This document shows positions 15,808 to 19,689 of a stretch of 19,689 nucleotides of DNA, one piece after another. Source of the DNA: Candidatus Hydrogenedentota bacterium (GTDB lineage Bacteria; Hydrogenedentota; Hydrogenedentia; Hydrogenedentales; CAITNO01); assembly GCA_007118765.1 (NCBI GenBank), contig SKQZ01000073.1, forward strand, positions 1 through 19,689, given 5' to 3'. A model generated the notes under the pieces. It did not search any database. It saw only the letters and a program-made list of their open reading frames with translations, and was not told the DNA's origin. Made by a program: the position numbers and the translations under genes. Every line of letters starts with the position of its first letter. The first letter of the stretch is position 1.

Positions 15808-15816
15808 TGGTATGAT
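15808..15816 (+). promoter_or_regulatory. Extended -10 promoter for the TPR-ABC operon
   Basis: TGGTATGAT (TGn plus TATGAT) lies 59 bases before the ATG at 15876. A TTGACA at 15795-15800 is only 10 bases away and cannot serve as the matching -35, so recognition would rest on the extended -10. Confidence 0.5.
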
Positions 15817-15875
15817 CTCCCTGTGGGCAATACTGCCGCCACCGCACTGGTATCGCAAAAATAAGGAACATCTCC

Positions 15876-16826
15876 ATGAAACGTTGCGCCGTCATTCTGA
15901 TGCTGCTATATGCGGCAAGCGTTTTTGCCGACAGTGCCGACACGCAAAGCAGGACACTGCCACCCGACGCGCCCGAAGAATTTGAGGTGCTGCGCGAAGC
16001 GTTGCATGACCAAGCCACTTTTGAGCGGCAGATGCGCGTGTTCGACAGACTGCATATCGGCATTGCCCGTGCCTTATACATCAAGGCAAGAGAACATGAA
16101 GAAGCCGGGGAGGCGGAAGAGGCGCTTGCCGCCTCTGCACAAGCGCAGCACCATCTGCAGCTTGTCAAGGAAGCCTATGACATGGGGCTGGCGCGCTTTG
16201 GCCGCAGCGCAGTGCTGCACAACTATTACGGCGAGCTGTTGCACGACTTCCTGGCCCGCCCCAACGAAGCCGCGCAATATTGGCGCCGGGCCGTCCAATT
16301 GGATCCGAAACTGGCCCGCGCCCATGGAAATTTCGGCATGTACGCCATGCACAACGGCATGTACGGCATGGGTCTGGACAGTATGGACCGGGCACTGGAG
16401 CTGGAGCCCAACAACCCGGATTTACTGTTCAACATGACACAGGTTTACCTCGCCCATTTCCCGCAAATCATGCAACACCGGAAATGGGATCGCCCCAGAG
16501 TATATCGTGAGGCCATGAAATTGTCGGCCCGTGCCGCCCGGCTGGCGCCTCACGCCTTCGACGTGGTGCGCGATTACGCGCTCAATTATTTCCTGGCCGA
16601 AGATTTCGGTGCGCCCGTGAAATGGCGTGATGCCGCACGGGCATGGGAGAAAGCGCGGGAAGCGGCCAATACCGATGCGGAACGTTTTAACACGTGGCTG
16701 AACGAAGCGCGCGTGCATATCCGCAACAATGACTCGCGGCGGGCACAGGCATGTTTGGAACAAGCCCGCGCAATCTGGCCGGACAGCCCGCTGGTAGAAC
16801 AACTGCTTGAAGATTTCAAGAATTAG
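15876..16826 (+). CDS. Exported TPR-repeat protein
   Basis: The 316-aa protein starts with a signal peptide (CAVILMLLYAASVFA, cleavage near 18-19), so it is probably periplasmic. Two clear tetratricopeptide repeats cover about 111-144 (LHNYYGELLHDFLARPNEAA) and 145-178 (ARAHGNFGMYAMHNGMYGMG), with the typical ALELEPNNPD end. A partial third repeat follows, and another helical pair lies near 265-310. The helix pair at 153-170 is rich in methionine (five Met from 155 to 170) and derives from a local near-duplication of GGCATGTACG. AAGGAA precedes the ATG. The ABC ATPase starts 8 bases after the stop, so this is the first gene of a three-gene operon. TPRs mediate protein contacts; a role as accessory partner of the transporter is inference. 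Confidence 0.88.
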   Translation: MKRCAVILMLLYAASVFADSADTQSRTLPPDAPEEFEVLREALHDQATFERQMRVFDRLHIGIARALYIKAREHEEAGEAEEALAASAQAQHHLQLVKEAYDMGLARFGRSAVLHNYYGELLHDFLARPNEAAQYWRRAVQLDPKLARAHGNFGMYAMHNGMYGMGLDSMDRALELEPNNPDLLFNMTQVYLAHFPQIMQHRKWDRPRVYREAMKLSARAARLAPHAFDVVRDYALNYFLAEDFGAPVKWRDAARAWEKAREAANTDAERFNTWLNEARVHIRNNDSRRAQACLEQARAIWPDSPLVEQLLEDFKN

Positions 16827-16834
16827 GACGTTAT

Positions 16835-17620
16835 ATGGCATATTCCATCGAAACCTTTTCCCTTACCAAGACCTACCACGGGCTTCCGGTAGTGGACAAC
16901 CTTTCCCTGCGTGTTGAACGCGGCGCTTTCTACGGTTTTCTCGGTCCCAATGGCGCCGGCAAATCAACCACCATCAAAATGCTGACGGGCGTGGTGGCGC
17001 CCACTTCGGGTGATGCGCGCATTTTGGAATACGATCTAAAACGCAACAGCACGGCCATCAAGAAACGCATTGGCATTGTCCCGGAAGAAATGTGCCTGTT
17101 TGAGAATCTCACAGGCCCGGAATACCTGACGTTTATCGGCAGGATGTATGCGCTGCCAAAGCGAACCGCCATTGAACGGGCACAGGAACTCCTGGCCTTG
17201 ATGGGACTGGACGGAGCACACGATACGCTTGTCTTGGAATATTCACACGGGATGCGCAAGAAACTGGCCTTGTGCGCCGCAATTATTCATGACCCCGAAT
17301 TGCTTTTCCTTGACGAACCCTTCGAAGGAATAGATGCCATCGCCTCCCGTGCCATCCGCGATGTGCTTGACCGATTGTTGCACCGTGGCGCCACCATTTT
17401 TTTGACCTCCCATATTCTGGAGGTTGTGGAGCGGCTGTGTTCCCATGTGAGCATCATCAACCAGGGCAAGCTCATGTGGGAAGGCGTCTTGGCGGATCTT
17501 GCCGGCACAAACCGTCTGGACGAGGCTTTTCTGCGTATTGTGGGGCATACCGACCGGGAAACATCGGGGCTGTCCTGGCTGGCGCCGAAATCTGACACAC
17601 ACACCGGAGAAACTCGCTGA
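16835..17620 (+). CDS. ABC transporter ATP-binding protein
   Basis: The 261-aa nucleotide-binding subunit has Walker A GPNGAGKST (37-45), Walker B LLFLDEP (156-162) with Asp160 and catalytic Glu161, and the switch histidine His193 in TSH. The ABC signature reads YSHGMRKK (136-143) rather than LSGGQ, a form common in ABC-2 export ATPases of the CcmA/DrrA type. The Q-loop position reads IVPEEMCLFENLT, with Glu in place of Gln, also seen in that group. No membrane segment is present. Its stop overlaps the permease start by one base (TGATG), a strong sign of translational coupling and of a common complex. The substrate is unknown; export rather than uptake is likely because no binding protein is encoded. 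Confidence 0.95.
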   Translation: MAYSIETFSLTKTYHGLPVVDNLSLRVERGAFYGFLGPNGAGKSTTIKMLTGVVAPTSGDARILEYDLKRNSTAIKKRIGIVPEEMCLFENLTGPEYLTFIGRMYALPKRTAIERAQELLALMGLDGAHDTLVLEYSHGMRKKLALCAAIIHDPELLFLDEPFEGIDAIASRAIRDVLDRLLHRGATIFLTSHILEVVERLCSHVSIINQGKLMWEGVLADLAGTNRLDEAFLRIVGHTDRETSGLSWLAPKSDTHTGETR

Positions 17621-19326
17621 TGTTGGATCAGTTGTGCGCCCTGTTCGCCTTAAAATGGACGCTGATTCAGCGCGGCATGAACAAACGTGCTTTGTGGGGA
17701 TATGTCATCTTCAGCGTGTTATTGTTTCTCGGTACGCTTCTCGCCATAATAGTGGGCATCCTTTTTTATGGGCTGGCCCTGTATACGGTACGACAAGACT
17801 CACCGGCGGCGCTACTACTGTTGTTGAATGGTGCGGTGGGCGTGTACTTGTTTTTTTATCTGTGGGGCGTCCTGATGGAATTGCAACGGGCTGACTTGGT
17901 GGATTTCAGACAGATGCTCCTGCTGCCCGTCTCACTGCCAGTCGTCTATTCCCTGAACTTCATCGTATCCGTTTTCAGCCCAATCTTGTTGTTCGCTGTT
18001 CCGGGATTGGCGGGGCTGTTGATTGGATTATCGCATCAATACGGGTTCGTTGCGTATCTCGCGGGCATTCCCCTTGCCCTGCTGTTCATGCTTATGATGG
18101 GCGCATGGGCCTATTACCTGCGCGGCCGTCTCGCCATTATTATGGAGAACAAAAGACGACGACGCCTGGCGCTTGTCATATTGCCCCTTTGTTTTGTGGC
18201 GTTGGGCCAGCTGCCGGCAGTTGTTTCACACTTGGCAATGCGTAGCGGCAACAATTTCTTTTCTCAAGACGCGTTGGCGGCAGCATTGCCGGGGATCTTT
18301 CTGATTACCGCCGCCATTCCTGTCTTCTGGCCCGCCTATGGACTGTGGGCGGCATTGCAGGAACTCGCTCTTGTTCATGTTGCCAGTGCGGCGATGGGGA
18401 TGTTTCTGTGTACTGTGCTCGGACTTCGACTGGGGTATGTATCCACAGTGCGCCACTACATGGGCGCGTATGACACGACACAGCCTCGCGACCGCATATC
18501 AAAGGGAAAAGCCGGGCAGCATGGCGCGATCCCGAAAACCGCCGGGACGCTGCCCCTGTTATCGGACGATACAACGGCGCTGACCCTTTCGTTTTACCAT
18601 TCCTTTGCGAGGCACCCCCATATACGCATGCTGTTGATCATGCCACTGTGCCTCGGACTTTTCTTTCTGTTCATGTATCGGACCGGCGCATACGGCGGTT
18701 TTCTGGCAGGCGAGAGCACTTGGATTCCTATGGCAACCTTGGTATGGCCCTATTTTAACTTCTCGCTGTTTTTGTTCAATATCTTTGGCGTGGATGCGCC
18801 GTCCTTCCACGGATTACTGTTGTTGCCCACACCGCGTCACAGGATACTCCTGGCCAAGAACCTGGCGCTCGCGCCCTTCGTTATCGGATTGGCGATTTTC
18901 TTTGTGGCAGTGGGCGCACTGCTGGCGTGGGCGCCGCCCCGAACGATAGTGTTGTCGCTGATGTTGGTGGCACACTTGTACCTGCTGTTTTGTATAACAG
19001 GCAATTTTCTGTCCATCCAATTCCCCTACCGGTTTAACCGCGATGCCTTGCGTATGCCCACAGGCCGATTACGCATGTTGCTGGTGGGACTGGGTTCCAC
19101 GGCACTTGTTGCCATACTGGTCACCCCCGCCGCCTTGTGCATGTGGCTGGACAGAACGTATGCGGATCACGCTGCGCCGGGTATACGCCACGCCGGACTT
19201 TCCGTGGCAGCAGTTTTGTTAATGCTTACGGTTTGTCTTTATTATGTAGCCCTAATTCGTCTTGGCGACAGGTTTGCCATGCGGGAGCAAAAGATGTATG
19301 TACGCATCAGCGCAGACCGCGAATAG
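17620..19326 (+). CDS. ABC-2-type transporter permease, double length
   Basis: The 568-aa protein has about 12 hydrophobic segments, roughly twice the 6 of a usual ABC-2 permease. A hydrophilic linker at about 285-330 divides the membrane segments unequally, with about seven before it and five after. Segments are easy to see, for example YVIFSVLLFLGTLLAIIVG, LALLFMLMMGAWAYYL, LLIMPLCLGLFFLFMY and LVGLGSTALVAILVTPAALC. This layout suggests one polypeptide forming the whole pore, so a single gene could serve two copies of the ATPase. A GGAG site lies in the end of the ATPase gene. I recognise no named family beyond ABC-2 permeases with an adjacent CcmA-type ATPase, and the substrate is not evident. 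Confidence 0.85.
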   Translation: MLDQLCALFALKWTLIQRGMNKRALWGYVIFSVLLFLGTLLAIIVGILFYGLALYTVRQDSPAALLLLLNGAVGVYLFFYLWGVLMELQRADLVDFRQMLLLPVSLPVVYSLNFIVSVFSPILLFAVPGLAGLLIGLSHQYGFVAYLAGIPLALLFMLMMGAWAYYLRGRLAIIMENKRRRRLALVILPLCFVALGQLPAVVSHLAMRSGNNFFSQDALAAALPGIFLITAAIPVFWPAYGLWAALQELALVHVASAAMGMFLCTVLGLRLGYVSTVRHYMGAYDTTQPRDRISKGKAGQHGAIPKTAGTLPLLSDDTTALTLSFYHSFARHPHIRMLLIMPLCLGLFFLFMYRTGAYGGFLAGESTWIPMATLVWPYFNFSLFLFNIFGVDAPSFHGLLLLPTPRHRILLAKNLALAPFVIGLAIFFVAVGALLAWAPPRTIVLSLMLVAHLYLLFCITGNFLSIQFPYRFNRDALRMPTGRLRMLLVGLGSTALVAILVTPAALCMWLDRTYADHAAPGIRHAGLSVAAVLLMLTVCLYYVALIRLGDRFAMREQKMYVRISADRE

Positions 19327-19349
19327 CGCAGCGGCCGGTTGCTGCGTTT
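19327..19349 (+). terminator. Weak candidate terminator after the permease gene
   Basis: CGCAGC (19327-19332) and GCTGCG (19341-19346) form a 6-bp GC-rich stem with an 8-base loop directly after the TAG stop, followed only by TTT. The rest of the gap 19350-19584 holds no convincing gene, only a 12-bp direct repeat (CTGCATGGCGTC at 19457 and 19482). Confidence 0.4.
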
Positions 19350-19529
19350 GTCGGCAGCGTAGCACACCGGACAATTTGTTGCACATAGTATTCGTATTCC
19401 GTTACCATATCATCGAAGGTGATTACAGCTGACCAATTCGCCGGCTGGGCAACCAACTGCATGGCGTCACCACACAGGATGCTGCATGGCGTCCGCACAC
19501 TTCAGGCCAGGGACTTCACAGCGTGTGTG

Positions 19530-19557
19530 TTGATACCGCCGCCCAGCCACTTAAACT
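19530..19557 (+). promoter_or_regulatory. Candidate promoter for the histidine-phosphatase gene
   Basis: TTGATA (19530-19535) and TAAACT (19552-19557) are separated by 16 bp and place a transcript start about 20 bases before the ATG at 19585. Confidence 0.45.
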
Positions 19558-19584
19558 TTGGAATGAATGAGGAGAACCGCAGTA

Positions 19585-19689
19585 ATGGCCGTCAGGGTTA
19601 TATATCTTGTTCGCCACGGACAACATGATCAGGAAAATCCAACCGGGTCAGAATTGGGCGGCAGTTTGACGCCGCTGGGGGTAAAGCAA
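19585..19689 (+). CDS. Histidine phosphatase (phosphoglycerate-mutase-like) family protein, N-terminal fragment
   Basis: Only the first 35 codons lie in the window. The translation starts MAVRVIYLVRHGQH, and the RHG motif contains the phospho-accepting histidine of the histidine phosphatase superfamily (cofactor-dependent phosphoglycerate mutase, CobC, SixA and others). A later LTPLG is the usual second landmark, the SLTxxG region. GAGGAG precedes the ATG by about 12 bases. The sub-family cannot be decided from the fragment. It is separated from the ABC operon by 258 bp and probably has its own promoter. Confidence 0.85.
   Translation, partial: MAVRVIYLVRHGQHDQENPTGSELGGSLTPLGVKQ

Noticed and set aside
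15795..15816. A classical promoter from TTGACA and TATGAT
   Set aside because: The spacer is only 10 bp, far below 16-18; I kept only the extended -10.
19307..19498. A small minus-strand protein (63 codons) in the gap after the permease
   Set aside because: No ribosome site, no recognisable motif, and overlap with the permease 3' end.

Overview
The window is a stretch of bacterial chromosome with GC content in the mid-50s by eye, the standard genetic code and short intergenic gaps. It carries 16 protein-coding genes, two of them cut by the window edges. I see no rRNA, tRNA, insertion sequence or CRISPR array. The gene types point to a Gram-negative-type, possibly PVC-superphylum or Hydrogenedentota-like organism: secreted PQQ-type beta-propellers, CehA/McbA-type PHP proteins, a LamG domain inside an enzyme, a TIGR03663/Agl23 membrane protein, and a carbamoyltransferase with a SxtJ partner. 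That placement is inference from gene content only.

Left part (1-3616, minus strand): a secreted PQQ-like beta-propeller protein, then an intergenic repeat region (1915-2037), then a secreted PHP-domain protein that runs off the left edge. Its PHP domain appears split by an inserted LamG domain. Middle left (3880-8463, plus strand): lipoyl synthase (lipA), a stand-alone lipoyl-domain protein, a candidate terminator, then homoserine dehydrogenase (hom), threonine synthase (thrC) and an alpha/beta hydrolase, closely spaced. lipA and the lipoyl carrier make biochemical sense together. hom and thrC are two of the three steps from aspartate semialdehyde to threonine; homoserine kinase is not in the window.

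Centre (8473-12517): on the minus strand a NodU/CmcH-type O-carbamoyltransferase followed by a SxtJ-family membrane protein. Divergent from these, on the plus strand, is a polytopic Agl23/TIGR03663 protein of the dolichyl-phosphate-mannose glycosyltransferase type. Together they suggest modification of a surface glycan or lipid-linked product, which is inference.

Right part (12636-19689): on the minus strand a GmhA-like SIS phosphosugar isomerase, a second secreted CehA/McbA-type PHP protein and a malate dehydrogenase whose ribosome binding site lies in the end of the PHP gene. Divergent from the isomerase is a plus-strand operon of a periplasmic TPR protein, an ABC ATPase and a double-length ABC-2-type permease. 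The two promoters facing each other in this 251-bp gap carry nearly identical extended -10 sequences, and a perfect dyad lies beside one of them. The window ends in the first 35 codons of a histidine-phosphatase-family gene.
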